64,000 nucleotides of DNA from Filomicrobium insigne (GTDB lineage: Bacteria; Pseudomonadota; Alphaproteobacteria; Rhizobiales; Hyphomicrobiaceae), in contig NZ_FNJC01000001.1 of NCBI RefSeq assembly GCF_900104305.1, forward strand, positions 920,543-984,542. Direction: 5' to 3'. Numbering within the stretch: position 1 is the first letter of the stretch; every line of letters begins with the position of its first letter. A program made the translations under genes and the position numbers. This document shows, in pieces, positions 36,668-46,175 of this stretch. A model generated the notes under the pieces. The model was not told the origin of the DNA. It did not search any database and saw only the letters and a list, made by a program, of their open reading frames with translations.

Positions 36668-37237
36668 TTACTTGGGCGCGCGTTTCGCGAGAATACGCTG
36701 GAGCGTACGGCGGTGCATGTTCAGTCGGCGTGCCGTTTCCGAGACATTGCGATTGCAAAGCTCATAAACCCGCTGGATATGCTCCCAGCGCACGCGGTCT
36801 GCTGACATTGGATTTTCTGGTGGCGGCGCCTGGGTGTTGGCGGGGGCGAGCAACGCGTCTGTTACTTCATCAGCATCAGCGGGCTTCGCCAGATAATCTA
36901 CAGCACCAAGCTTCACGGCCGTAACGGCCGTCGCGATGTTTCCATAACCGGTCAACACGATGGCGCGTGCATCAGGGCGTAGACGCGCTAACTCAGCAAT
37001 GACATCAAGCCCGTTACCGTCATCGAGCCGCATATCAACGACAGCGAACGCTGGGCTCGATTGGCGGATCAGATCGATACCTTCCGAAACGGAATGCCCC
37101 GTCCGGACATTGAAACCGCGGCCTTCCATGGCGCGGGCCAGACGCTGTAAGAACGCCTTGTCATCATCAACGATGACCAACGACACGTCCTCCGGCAGTT
37201 CGTCCTGGCGAAACGACAGATCCTCGTTCACGGTCAC
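36668..37237 (-). CDS. actR: Redox response regulator ActR/RegA
   Basis: 189 residues. Seen: receiver domain with VIVDDDKAFL, phospho-acceptor Asp68 (VVDMRLDDGNG), Thr (LTGYG) and Lys (AKPAD); a Pro-rich hinge; and a Fis-type helix-turn-helix at the end (NVSETARRLNMHRRTLQRIL). Known: RegA/ActR/PrrA controls respiration, nitrogen and carbon-fixation genes in answer to redox state, paired with RegB/ActS. The partner kinase is the next gene upstream (about 130 bp). The DNA-binding helix is the near-invariant one of this family. Confidence 0.94.
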   Translation of the reverse strand: MTVNEDLSFRQDELPEDVSLVIVDDDKAFLQRLARAMEGRGFNVRTGHSVSEGIDLIRQSSPAFAVVDMRLDDGNGLDVIAELARLRPDARAIVLTGYGNIATAVTAVKLGAVDYLAKPADADEVTDALLAPANTQAPPPENPMSADRVRWEHIQRVYELCNRNVSETARRLNMHRRTLQRILAKRAPK

Positions 37238-37369
37238 TGGCTTTCAGTCCTTCTCATCAGCGGTACTATAACGCAGTTTCGTGCGCGACCAAATCCCGGC
37301 CTACAAATATGGTGTCCGCCATTCTTGTTCATGGTTTCAATGCAGATAAACAGCTATCGTCACGTAATT

Positions 37370-38740
37370 TCAAGAGCTTGATTGCGCCCAAGTTGCTGGG
37401 GCTACAAAAAACGACCTCGGCCATGTTATCCTAACAATAGCTCCAGTTCCCTTGTCAGCCGTGCGATTTCCGCACTCCACAGTCGCACCAGAGCGTTCGA
37501 GCAGCGTTTTGGCAATGAAAAAGCCCAATCCCAATCCATAGGTTTTGCTACTCCGGCGGGCGGCGTTTTGGCTCTTTGTCGTGAGATAGGGGTCGCCCAG
37601 CGCGTTCAAGAGTTCGGGCGGGAAGCCGGGTCCGTCGTCAGAAATTTCAAGGACGACGTGGTCGGCATCCCAACTGGCCGTGACATCAACCCGCGAAGCA
37701 GCAAAATCGACAGCATTTTCAATAATATTGCGTACACCATAAAGAACGCCGGGTTGTCGTGCCCCAACGGGCTGTTTGGCAACGGCGTCGTCTTCAACTG
37801 CCTCCATCGGGCTCGCAATAATACGTAGCTGCTTGCCGAATTCGAGATAGGGCGAGGCCGCCTCGTCGACCAATTCGCGGACCGACTGGGTTTCGTGCAT
37901 GGGGTCGGAGGCGCTGGGTTTACGCGTCAATGTCTGCAGAATCTCACGGCAACGCGCCGCCTGCGAGCGCAGCAGTGCAATGTCCTCAGCGTGAGGGTGA
38001 TCAGGCCCGAACTCGCGTTCGAGTTCCTTCGTCACAAGCACGATCGTGGATAGAGGTGTTCCCAACTCATGGGCCGCGGCAGCCGCAAGCCCATCGAGGG
38101 CATGCAGTTTTTGCTCACTCGCGAGCACCAATTCGGTCGCGGCAAGAGCTGCCGACATCTCACGCCCTTCCTTCGCCAGGCGGCGCACATAGAGCGCGAT
38201 GAACGTCATCCCGGCCCCCATGGCAGTGAAGATGCCAAACTTGTAGAGCACCGGAAGTTCGAACTTGAGGTTTTGATACCAGGGCAGCGGCCAGTAATCG
38301 TAGGTCAGCCAATAGGTTGCGAGCAGCGCAATCAGCCCCAGAAAAATCGTGAAGCGAGTCGGTAGCGTGGCCGCCGAAACGGTTACAGGGGCCACGATCA
38401 AGACCACGAAAGGATTGCCAATTCCACCTGTGAAATACAGGAGAGCGCTGAGCTGCAGGATGTCATAGGTCAGCAGCGCCGCAGCGACCGGAGGGGAAAG
38501 TCGATGGCTGCCGGGAAGCCGGATAGACAAGAAAACATTGAGCCATGCCGACAGAGCGATCAATGTCAGACAATGCGCGAGCGGCACCGGAAACTTCAGC
38601 CCGAAAGCAACGACCAGGATCGCTAAGAGCTGGCCGACGACCGCAATCCAACGCAGCCGAACGATCGTGGCCAAACGGACCTGACCATCGGAAATTTGTG
38701 CGAGTTTAAAGAGTTCACGCGGCTGGGCTTCTCTCAGCAC
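37370..38740 (-). CDS. actS: Redox sensor kinase ActS/RegB
   Basis: 456 residues from GTG at 38740, which has GGAG 8 nt upstream; a TTG start 11 codons earlier (38773) is possible. Seen: six predicted membrane helices in the first ~190 residues, the quinone-site heptapeptide GGIGNPF (residues 105-111), H box AAAHELGTPLST with His224, the redox cysteine in ARCREIL (Cys264, matching Rhodobacter RegB Cys265), and ATPase boxes (NIIENAVDFA, ISDDGPGFP, GLGLGFFIAK). Known: global redox kinase that phosphorylates ActR. It is encoded beside actR on the same strand. Confidence 0.94.
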   Translation of the reverse strand: MLREAQPRELFKLAQISDGQVRLATIVRLRWIAVVGQLLAILVVAFGLKFPVPLAHCLTLIALSAWLNVFLSIRLPGSHRLSPPVAAALLTYDILQLSALLYFTGGIGNPFVVLIVAPVTVSAATLPTRFTIFLGLIALLATYWLTYDYWPLPWYQNLKFELPVLYKFGIFTAMGAGMTFIALYVRRLAKEGREMSAALAATELVLASEQKLHALDGLAAAAAHELGTPLSTIVLVTKELEREFGPDHPHAEDIALLRSQAARCREILQTLTRKPSASDPMHETQSVRELVDEAASPYLEFGKQLRIIASPMEAVEDDAVAKQPVGARQPGVLYGVRNIIENAVDFAASRVDVTASWDADHVVLEISDDGPGFPPELLNALGDPYLTTKSQNAARRSSKTYGLGLGFFIAKTLLERSGATVECGNRTADKGTGAIVRITWPRSFFVAPATWAQSSS

Positions 38741-39211
38741 CCGAGCTACTCCTAGCTTTTCCTTGCTGACCAAATTGGGAATCGGGGGAGCGGTTGCGCG
38801 GCAAGCCCTCGCTCATCCTAATTTGGCTATACCGCGTCGCCGCATCTCACGCCAGCAACCTAGAAGAAATGGGCTCAACGGCGAACCTTCTTTCAAATAT
38901 CAAAGTGTCTCTCGGGAGACAGACAGCAGCCAAGGTTGCCACCAAACTGGATCCTAGCCAGATTGCATTCGCGCTTTATTGCGGATGGGACGTTCGGCTT
39001 TCGGCAAACATGCCGTCGACTATCTCACGACCGAGAGCTTTGCTGACATCGCGATAACGCTTCCGGAGAGAAGCGAATCACTTCACGCTGCAAGATGGGA
39101 ACGTGGCGTCAAAACGACAGGATGACGCACAGTCCACTGACCAAATCATTTTTGTCCACCGTATGAACTGTTGCGTCGCGTCAATGAACGCATGCAAGGG
39201 AGAAACAGCAC
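38741..39211. other. 471-bp divergent intergenic region, actS/PHA depolymerase
   Basis: No supportable gene; frames here are short and have no ribosome site. A small hairpin (GCTTC/GAAGC, about 39060-39075) without a T tract is present. I saw no FNR-type TTGAT-N4-ATCAA palindrome. Promoters for actS and the depolymerase gene must lie here. The AAGGGAG at about 39196 is the ribosome site of the next gene. Confidence 0.5.
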
Positions 39212-40807
39212 GTGCTCTATCATTGGTACGAGCTGGGCCACGCAGCTGTGAAGCCCGCAAGGGCTGCAGCAGATTCCTATCGAATGTTTTTCAACAATCC
39301 GTTCAACCCGCTCTCGCATACAGCCGTTGGGCGGCACGCTGCTGCGGCTTGCGAGGTGTTTGAACGCACAACGCGGCGCTATCACAAGCCTGCGTTTGAC
39401 ATCCCCACCACCCGAATCGGTGAACGAGAGATTGCCGTTCACGAACAGGTGGTCTGGCAGAAGCCCTTCTGTCGCCTTTTGCATTTTGCGCGCGATTTAC
39501 CATCCGAAGTTTGCGCGCGCGATCCGCGTATTCTCGTGGTCGCGCCCATGTCGGGGCACTACGCGACCCTTCTGCGGGGCACCATCGAAGAGCTGCTCCC
39601 GAATCACGAGGTCTTCATCACCGACTGGACGAATGCGCGCGACGTTCCTGTAAGTGCCGGGCGCTTCGATCTCGATGACTACATCGACTACTTGATTGAG
39701 ATGCTGCACCACCTGAATGGTGATGCGCATCTTCTCGCCATCTGCCAACCGAGCGTTCCGGCTCTCGCCGCCACGGCCATTATGGAAGCTGAGGATGATC
39801 CTTGCGCTCCACGCTCGCTCATCCTTGCCGGTGGCCCCATCGATACGCGTATCAGTCCGACAGCGGTGAACCAACTCGCTCAGGAACGCGGCACGGACTG
39901 GTTCCGTAGCAACGTCATCGAAACCGTACCTTGGCCGAGCGCCGGCTTTGGGCGCGCTGTCTATCCTGGTTTTCTCCAGCTCACCGGGTTCATGACGATG
40001 AACCTCGACCGGCACGTTAGCGCGCACAACGATTTGTTCCATCATCTCGTAACCGGGGATGGCAACTCAGCGGCAAAGCACCGGGCGTTCTATGACGAGT
40101 ATCTCGCGGTGATGGACCTCACCGCGGAATTCTATTTGCAGACAATCGATGCCGTCTTCGTGCGGCACTCGCTGGCCAAGGGCCAGATGCGCCATCGTGG
40201 CCGCCCCATCGACACGAACAAGATTCGCTCAGTTGGCCTGATGACGATCGAGGGCGAGAAAGACGACATTACCGGTCTTGGACAATGCCGCGCCGCGCAC
40301 AATCTCACGCCGTCGCTCGGTAGTGACCGGAAGTTTCATTTGGAAGTGCCTGAGGTTGGGCACTACGGTATCTTCAACGGTTCACGTTTCCGCTCGGATG
40401 TTGCGCCGCGAATCGCGCAGTTCGTGCGTTGTCATGATCCACGTTCGCGACACATCACCACAATGCCTGTCGATTGGCGCAAAGCTGCTGCGAAAGCGCA
40501 GCGCCACAATTCGCTGGAGATTTCGTCCGTAGCATTCACGTTCGCGCCGGCGAACGATCTCGCTCCGGATCCTATGGCTAACCGCTTACGCCGGAGCTTC
40601 CGGCCCGAGTATGCCGACGATTCCGAGCCCTCCGAGATAAGCAACGCGTATCTCGAGCCGCTTCGTTTGTGGGGGCTGCTTGGGCGCCTCATGATCGACG
40701 GCTGGTTTGGTCCTCCCGGGAAGACTGCAATAGAGAACCATGAGGACTTGGATACACACATCTCCGATTCAGCCGCCCAACATCATCGCACAGGTCGCCT
40801 CTCTTGA
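39212..40807 (+). CDS. phaZ: Intracellular polyhydroxyalkanoate depolymerase with C-terminal extension
   Basis: 531 residues, GTG start with AAGGGAG about 10 nt upstream. Seen: PHB-depolymerase N-terminal part (MLYHWYELGHAAVKPARAAAD is the usual start), oxyanion region VVAPMSGHYATLLRG, the cysteine nucleophile in LLAICQPSVPAL (Cys178), Asp351/352 (EGEKDDITG) and His384 (VGHYGIFNGSRF). Known: hydrolyses stored PHB granules with a Cys-His-Asp triad. Usual length is about 400-430; here an extra ~120 residues (after residue 410) have no pattern I recognise. No phasin or synthase gene is adjacent. Confidence 0.92.
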   Translation: MLYHWYELGHAAVKPARAAADSYRMFFNNPFNPLSHTAVGRHAAAACEVFERTTRRYHKPAFDIPTTRIGEREIAVHEQVVWQKPFCRLLHFARDLPSEVCARDPRILVVAPMSGHYATLLRGTIEELLPNHEVFITDWTNARDVPVSAGRFDLDDYIDYLIEMLHHLNGDAHLLAICQPSVPALAATAIMEAEDDPCAPRSLILAGGPIDTRISPTAVNQLAQERGTDWFRSNVIETVPWPSAGFGRAVYPGFLQLTGFMTMNLDRHVSAHNDLFHHLVTGDGNSAAKHRAFYDEYLAVMDLTAEFYLQTIDAVFVRHSLAKGQMRHRGRPIDTNKIRSVGLMTIEGEKDDITGLGQCRAAHNLTPSLGSDRKFHLEVPEVGHYGIFNGSRFRSDVAPRIAQFVRCHDPRSRHITTMPVDWRKAAAKAQRHNSLEISSVAFTFAPANDLAPDPMANRLRRSFRPEYADDSEPSEISNAYLEPLRLWGLLGRLMIDGWFGPPGKTAIENHEDLDTHISDSAAQHHRTGRLS

Positions 40808-41099
40808 ATCTTCCTATAATTCAATTTGCTACCGGAACACGCTCACACTTTAGATCACATTGCGCAGGCACAAACTCGTGGCGCGCAAGGCACATGCCTT
40901 GAGGCGCACTTGCAACACCGTTTCAGTTGCGTTTTGCCGATCGACTTTTCCTGCTGGTCTATTGCGGATTGAAGCTGATACGACTCGCTTGCTCGGCGCG
41001 TAGCGTTCGTGGGGGAGAACAAGGGTCAAACATATCCTGGCCCAAGTGTCGTGCCCACAAGACTGCCGTCCATCCATTAGTCTCATCGGGGGTTTGCCC

Positions 41100-41861
41100 A
41101 TGCGGCGGAGACATGATTCCGCATCGCTGTCGCTTGATGACGCTCAGTTCGAAAATCTTGGCGCACGTGTTGAAGTACGACGCCATCCGCAAGCACGTCG
41201 CCTGACGCTGCGGGTGAGTCGAACACAGCGCGCGGTTATCGTAACGCTGCCGTCGCAATGCGAAATCAACGAGGCGAATTCATTTGTCGAACGGCATATC
41301 GATTGGGTTCGGGAACGTTTGGGCAGCATCCCCGAACCCGTGCCGTTGGTGAACCGTGCGCTGATGCCGTTGCGTGGCATTCCGCATCGGGTCGTTTTCT
41401 GCGGGCGTCGTACGGGCACCGGGTTGGTGACCCCAGTGGAGGGACCGGACTATCGCGAACTCCACGTCTCCGGTCCCTTAGAGCAAGCACCGAAGCGCTT
41501 CCGGCAATGGCTCTTCGACGAAGCCCGGCGCGACCTCGACAAGAGCGTCATCATTCACGCCAAACGTCTGGGGCTGAAGCCAAAACGCATCGCTGTTCGC
41601 GATCAGAAGAGCCGATGGGGCTCCTGCTCTTCAACGGGCTCGCTTTCGTTTTCCTGGCGTCTCATCATGGCGCCGCCGTTCGTCCTTGATTACGTTGCAG
41701 CTCATGAAGTTGCCCACCTGCGCGAGATGAATCACGGCCCTCGCTTTTGGAAGCTTGTCGCGCAGTCTATGCCGCGCATGGATGAAGCAAAGAATTGGCT
41801 ACAGGTCTACGGCATGGATCTTCACCGATATGGTGCCGAACCCGACGACCTTAGAACCTAA
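41100..41861 (+). CDS. YgjP-type (DUF45) metallopeptidase
   Basis: 253 residues from ATG at 41100, preceded by GGGGG; an upstream in-frame start at 41046 has none. Seen: N-terminal beta region with RRHPQARRLTLRVS, the SRWGSCSSTG motif (residues 171-180) and the zinc site HEVAHLREMNHGPRFW (His202, Glu203, His206). Known: this M48/SprT-like family (YgjP, COG1451) has an intact gluzincin motif but poorly defined substrates. Single gene, converging with mbfA (16-nt gap). Confidence 0.9.
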   Translation: MRRRHDSASLSLDDAQFENLGARVEVRRHPQARRLTLRVSRTQRAVIVTLPSQCEINEANSFVERHIDWVRERLGSIPEPVPLVNRALMPLRGIPHRVVFCGRRTGTGLVTPVEGPDYRELHVSGPLEQAPKRFRQWLFDEARRDLDKSVIIHAKRLGLKPKRIAVRDQKSRWGSCSSTGSLSFSWRLIMAPPFVLDYVAAHEVAHLREMNHGPRFWKLVAQSMPRMDEAKNWLQVYGMDLHRYGAEPDDLRT

Positions 41862-41877
41862 GTCTTCTACCGCTTCG

Positions 41878-42858
41878 CTAGGCACTGCCGATTAGAATTC
41901 CGGCCGAGAACACCAAAGCGCCGCCGAGCACCACCTGGAACGCGGCACGCAAAAACGGTGTCTCCATATAGCGGTTCTGAATCCACGCGATTGCCCACAG
42001 CTCGACGAACACAACGACAGCTGCGATGCCAGTCGCCGTCCAGAAATGCGGGATCAGATATGGCAAGGCATGGCCCAATCCGCCGACGGCAGTCATGACG
42101 CCCGAGGCGATGCCCCTTTTTACGGGCGAGCCCCGGCCCGAGATCTCTCCATCATCTGAAGCGGCTTCGGTGAAGCCCATAGAGATACCGGCACCGACCG
42201 AGGCCGCTAGCCCCACAATGAATGTCGTCCAGGTATCGTGTGTGGCAAACGCCGTGGCAAAAATAGGTGCGAGCGTTGATACGGAACCATCCATCAGGCC
42301 GGCCAAGCCAGGCTGAACCCAGGTCAAGACGAACTGGCGATGCGCTTCGTTGTCCTCCTTTGCGCGCGCTTCTTCGTCCAGATATTTGTGCTCAAGGCGG
42401 CAAGCGAGTTTTTCATGGCTCGCCTCCGCTGCCGCCAGATCCCCAAGCAGCTTACGTGTATCCGCATCCTTTACGTGCCTGAGCGCAGCCAAGTAGAAAT
42501 TGTGCGCATCGATCTCCATGTTGCTCACTTCCTGCCGGATGCGATCAATCCCAAGATTCTCGACAAGCCACACAGGACGGCGCGCGTAGTAGCCAGCGAC
42601 ATGCTCGCGGCGGACGAGTGGAATCGTGTCCCCGAAGCGGGCCTTGAAGCGTTCGATCAAACGCTTGCGGTGGACGTCTTCCTCAGCCGCCATGCCCTCA
42701 AAAATTGCAGTTGTATCCGGAAAATCCGCGTGCAGCCGTTCCGCATAAGTCCGGTAAATCTGCGCATCGTCTTCCTCAGACGAGATGGCCAGGGCGAGAA
42801 TCTCCTTCTCGGAAAGATCCGAAAAGTGCCGCCGACCAACGGTGAATCTTGAAAACAT
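41878..42858 (-). CDS. mbfA: Membrane-bound ferritin-like iron exporter MbfA
   Basis: 326 residues from ATG at 42858 (GAGGACGA just before it); a start 5 codons earlier is possible. Seen: N-terminal ferritin-like di-iron domain (about residues 1-150) with ISSEEDDAQIYR, AAEEDVHRKRL, NMEIDAHNFYL and AEASHEKL, then a VIT1/CCC1-type membrane domain with DGSVSTLAPIFATAFAT and five helices. Known: MbfA exports iron and protects against iron and peroxide stress in Agrobacterium and Bradyrhizobium; Irr represses it under low iron. A perfect Irr-box-type palindrome lies 22 bp upstream. Confidence 0.94.
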   Translation of the reverse strand: MFSRFTVGRRHFSDLSEKEILALAISSEEDDAQIYRTYAERLHADFPDTTAIFEGMAAEEDVHRKRLIERFKARFGDTIPLVRREHVAGYYARRPVWLVENLGIDRIRQEVSNMEIDAHNFYLAALRHVKDADTRKLLGDLAAAEASHEKLACRLEHKYLDEEARAKEDNEAHRQFVLTWVQPGLAGLMDGSVSTLAPIFATAFATHDTWTTFIVGLAASVGAGISMGFTEAASDDGEISGRGSPVKRGIASGVMTAVGGLGHALPYLIPHFWTATGIAAVVVFVELWAIAWIQNRYMETPFLRAAFQVVLGGALVFSAGILIGSA

Positions 42859-42880
42859 TCGTCCTCGCCCCATCCTTATT

Positions 42881-42895
42881 TTAGAACCGTTCTAA
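42881..42895. promoter_or_regulatory. Irr-box (iron control element) upstream of mbfA
   Basis: TTAGAAC and GTTCTAA form a perfect 15-bp palindrome with one central base, flanked by TTT on the left. This matches the TTAGAA-N3-TTCTAA core of alphaproteobacterial Irr sites. It lies 22 bp before the mbfA start, consistent with repression by Irr. Confidence 0.8.
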
Positions 42896-43149
42896 TAATG
42901 CCGGCATTGGGTACGTGGGGCAAGGCTCAATATTCTGCCTATTCAGTCTGGAGGCGATCTTTCGGCCTCATTTCCTTTTTGTCGGCGCAAAATGCGTCTC
43001 CCGCGACGTGAGGAAGCGTGAGGGCGGAGATTAGTAGCGGTTCTTCAGTTTCTCCGTTAGTGTCTTCAACGCACACATTCTTTTTGCGTGGCGTTTCGTG
43101 TTCACTTGCAAAAGAATGAAGCCGATCCGTAAGAGGGGTGTTTCGCGTA

Positions 43150-45000
43150 ATGCTTCATCCATCCTCCCTCCCGGCGGTACAGAAGCCCGGCAATCTGAGA
43201 ACCGTTATTGACGGTCTGGATTGGTCGAAGACGCGTGTGGGCGCCAGACACGGCTGGCCTGCCAGTCTCAAGGCTGCCGTGGATCTCATCCTTCCATCTC
43301 CCGTGCCTATGGTGATCCTATGGGGTGAAGATGGCACGATGATCTACAATGATGGCTATGCCGCAATCGCCAGACATCGACACCCTGAAGTGCTCGGCAA
43401 AACAGTCCTCGAGAACTTCCCGGAAATAGCTGACTTCCATCGCTACATTCTCGACGAGGTTTTGAGCGGAGCAAGTCTATCTTTTCACGACAAGCATTTC
43501 GTGATTGAGACCCACCACTCTCCTAGAGATTTCTGGTTCGACCTCGACTTCAGTCCTATCGCCGACGAAACTGGAAAACCGGCCGGCGTTCTTGCCGTCG
43601 TTGTCGACACGTCACCGCGCGTTCGGGCTCAACGCGCACATGAAGAGAGTGACGCACGGCTACGAATGCTTGCAGACAATATCGCCCAGTTCGCATGGAC
43701 GGCGGACGAAACCGGTAACGTCTTCTGGTTCAACAAACGGTGGTATGAATACACTGGGACAGGGCCGGATGAGGTGGAAGGCTGCGGTTGGCATAAACTC
43801 CTGCATCCCGATGATGTCGATCACGTCGTTAAGACAGTTTCTCATTGCTTCGCATCTGGAGAAGCGTGGGAGGACACCTTTCAACTGCGCGGTCGCGATG
43901 GCCAATACCGGTGGTTCCTGTCGCGCGCTATGCCGATCCATGATGATGATGGCAGAATTATACAGTGGTTCGGCACCAACACCGACATCACCAAGGAGCG
44001 CGAAGCCGCGGCCACCAATGCGCAGCTTGCGACGATCGTCTCGACATCTGCCGATGCCATCATGTCACTCTCACCTGAGGGGGCTATCCTCTCCTGGAAT
44101 CCTGGCGCGGAACGGCTTCTCGGTTATGGGGCCGAGGAGATCATCGGACGCTCAGAGGCCATCCTGTACCCCAACGGCAGCGAGTCTGAATTTCGCAACC
44201 TCTATCTCCAGCTTAAGCAGGGAAAGAGCGTACACCGCGACAGTGTTCGCCGTCATAAGGATGGGACCTCGGTTGACGTCGCGGTGAGTGCCGCGCCTAT
44301 TCAGCGGCCAGACGGTCGCATCTTCGGTTATTCGGCGGTTCTCCAGGATATCACAGAGCGTAAGCGCGCAGACGCACGTATGCGGCTTGTGACCCGGGAG
44401 CTCTCTCACCGAACAAAGAATCTCCTTGCTGTGATTGTCTCCATGGTTCGGCAGACGGCGCGGATGTGCACGGATGTCGAGGCCTATCAAGACGAGTTGG
44501 TGCAGCGCCTTCACGCTATGTCGGCGTCACATGACTTACTTGTCGCAGAGGATTGGGCCGGTGCCTCTTTGCGCGAACTGATCGACGCGGTCCTGAAACC
44601 TTTCGGAGGTGGTTTCGTTAAAGTCGTGCAAGTTGACGCGCCGAACGCATATCTCAATGCCCATGCCATTCAACATATCGCTCTGGCACTACATGAACTC
44701 GCGACCAATGCGGTCAAGTATGGCGCGATGTCCGTTCCAACGGGCCGCGTCCACATCGGCTGGTACTTCGAGGATGACAAAGACCAGCGGCGTTTGAAGT
44801 TCACATGGCGCGAGCATGGGGGACCTCCGGTCAAGCGACCGCAGCGCACTGGCTTTGGTCACGTGGTCGTCGCACGCGTTGTTGGACGAGCACTTGAAGC
44901 TGATGTCAGCTATGAATTCGCGGAAACCGGTATTATTTGGTCGATTTCAATTCCGACCGATTTCGTCATCACAGAGGGTACTATCCGGCGCGCGGGATGA
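43150..45000 (+). CDS. HWE-family sensor histidine kinase with PAS domains
   Basis: 616 residues from ATG at 43150 (GAGGGG about 11 nt upstream). Seen: an N-terminal PAS-like sensor part with the phrase PSPVPMVILWGEDGTMIYND (about residues 50-75), two more PAS domains (about 165-280, ending TNTDITKERE, and 290-405, ending LQDITERKR), and the HWE kinase core: LSHRTKNLLAVI, HELATNAVKYGAMS and FTWREHGGP. No membrane segment, so it is cytoplasmic. Known: HWE kinases are frequent in alphaproteobacteria and often feed light, oxygen or general-stress signalling through PhyR or single-domain regulators. No response regulator is next to it, so it is an orphan. Confidence 0.92.
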   Translation: MLHPSSLPAVQKPGNLRTVIDGLDWSKTRVGARHGWPASLKAAVDLILPSPVPMVILWGEDGTMIYNDGYAAIARHRHPEVLGKTVLENFPEIADFHRYILDEVLSGASLSFHDKHFVIETHHSPRDFWFDLDFSPIADETGKPAGVLAVVVDTSPRVRAQRAHEESDARLRMLADNIAQFAWTADETGNVFWFNKRWYEYTGTGPDEVEGCGWHKLLHPDDVDHVVKTVSHCFASGEAWEDTFQLRGRDGQYRWFLSRAMPIHDDDGRIIQWFGTNTDITKEREAAATNAQLATIVSTSADAIMSLSPEGAILSWNPGAERLLGYGAEEIIGRSEAILYPNGSESEFRNLYLQLKQGKSVHRDSVRRHKDGTSVDVAVSAAPIQRPDGRIFGYSAVLQDITERKRADARMRLVTRELSHRTKNLLAVIVSMVRQTARMCTDVEAYQDELVQRLHAMSASHDLLVAEDWAGASLRELIDAVLKPFGGGFVKVVQVDAPNAYLNAHAIQHIALALHELATNAVKYGAMSVPTGRVHIGWYFEDDKDQRRLKFTWREHGGPPVKRPQRTGFGHVVVARVVGRALEADVSYEFAETGIIWSISIPTDFVITEGTIRRAG

Positions 45001-45192
45001 ACGGGCCGCCAATCATCCGTGGTTTGATTTTCCGTTCCCGTGCGAGCTTTTCTCGAAAGAGTGCTTCGCTGCAGAGATATTCCATATTTTGCCCAACATT
45101 GGTACTCAATGAGCATGCGCCGCATTCATTCGAAGTTGCCGCGAGAGCTCTAGTGGTCCGTGGCTACGGTCCGTATCGGAGCGGAGTGCTTT

Positions 45193-45672
45193 ATGAGTTA
45201 CGTCATAGAAGTCGTTACCCTTGAGGCCCAACCAGCTCTTTCCGTTCGCTTCAGGGCGCGACCGGAGGACCTTGGCCGCAAATTTCTTGAATTGCTCCCG
45301 CAGGTTCTCGACGTCACAGAATCTCAAAACGGCGAGATGGCCGGCGCGCCTTTTGCGCGCTATCTGGACGTGGCAGGGCCTGAACTCGAGGTTGAAGTCG
45401 GGCTCCCGCTGACGACCACGCTTGAGGGCAACGGCCAGGTCCTGAGCAAACCTTTGCCAGGTGGCCCGGCTGTGATGACCTGGCACATTGGGCATTATGA
45501 AGAATTGGGTAAGGCGCACGCCGGGCTTGCTGAATGGGTCTCAACCAACCAGCGTGAGGTGGCCGGAGGGCCTTGGGAAATCTATTTCAGCGATCCCAGT
45601 GATGACGATGACCCAAAAGGTTGGCGCACACAGGTCGTGCTGCCTCTCATCCCAGAAATCAAGGCTACATAA
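45193..45672 (+). CDS. Stand-alone GyrI-like (effector-binding) domain protein
   Basis: 159 residues from ATG at 45193 with GGAG about 7 nt upstream. Seen: a SOUL/GyrI-like beta-alpha fold: VIEVVTLEAQPALSVRF at the start, PFARYLD, EVEVGLPL, LPGGPAVMTWHIGHYEELGKAH, and the C-terminal WEIYFSDP and TQVVLPL. Known: such domains bind small hydrophobic ligands, either alone or attached to AraC/MerR regulators; here no DNA-binding part is present. It may sequester a drug or metabolite. Neighbours: the HWE kinase upstream, TerB-like gene convergent. Confidence 0.82.
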   Translation: MSYVIEVVTLEAQPALSVRFRARPEDLGRKFLELLPQVLDVTESQNGEMAGAPFARYLDVAGPELEVEVGLPLTTTLEGNGQVLSKPLPGGPAVMTWHIGHYEELGKAHAGLAEWVSTNQREVAGGPWEIYFSDPSDDDDPKGWRTQVVLPLIPEIKAT

Positions 45673-45701
45673 GCAGGAGCACAGGCCGCCACGGCATGAG
45701 C

Positions 45702-46175
45702 CTACTCGTTGGCTTTGCGGAGTTTTGATTGCGCGAGAACATCCTGCCGTAAGGCGACGGCGTCATGACCCTCAACATCGAGAAGCTGCGCCATAACGGA
45801 AACGAGATTACGCTCCTCAGGTCCGATCGTGCCGTCGGCGTTGGCCATCTCCCAGAGTAACCGCACTACGCGCAGACGTCCCTCGCGGTCCATGCTCTTG
45901 TGGATCACGCGTGTGAATCTATGCAAATCGACTGCGTTCTCCTGCTGCGCCGTTGCCGTTTCGATGACGGCGTCCACGTCCGAGCCGGAAAGATCGAAGC
46001 TGTTGGACAGAATCTCGCGTATTTTTTTGTCTTCAATCCTGCATTGTTCGCCATCCACCTTGGCACAGTGCACGAGAAGGGCCGCGCAGGCGACGTTGAG
46101 TTCTCTTTCGTCGAGCTGTTCTACGGTCTGATTCCCGATCAAGCCGTTCAAGAAGTTTTCGATACTGGCAATCAT
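45702..46175 (-). CDS. TerB-like protein
   Basis: 157 residues from ATG at 46175 (GAGG just before it); ATGs at 46190 and 46214 are alternatives. Seen: TerB/DjlA-type helical bundle with two acidic metal-binding-type repeats, KVDGEQCRIEDKKIREIL (about residue 45) and NADGTIGPEERNLVSVMAQLL (about 125). Known: TerB domains appear in tellurite-resistance and envelope-stress clusters; stand-alone members like this are common in alphaproteobacteria and of unknown function. No other ter gene is present here. Confidence 0.85.
   Translation of the reverse strand: MIASIENFLNGLIGNQTVEQLDERELNVACAALLVHCAKVDGEQCRIEDKKIREILSNSFDLSGSDVDAVIETATAQQENAVDLHRFTRVIHKSMDREGRLRVVRLLWEMANADGTIGPEERNLVSVMAQLLDVEGHDAVALRQDVLAQSKLRKANE

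Noticed and set aside
40828-40860. GGAAC as a -35 element of an EcfG promoter
   Set aside because: No CGTT at the required distance.
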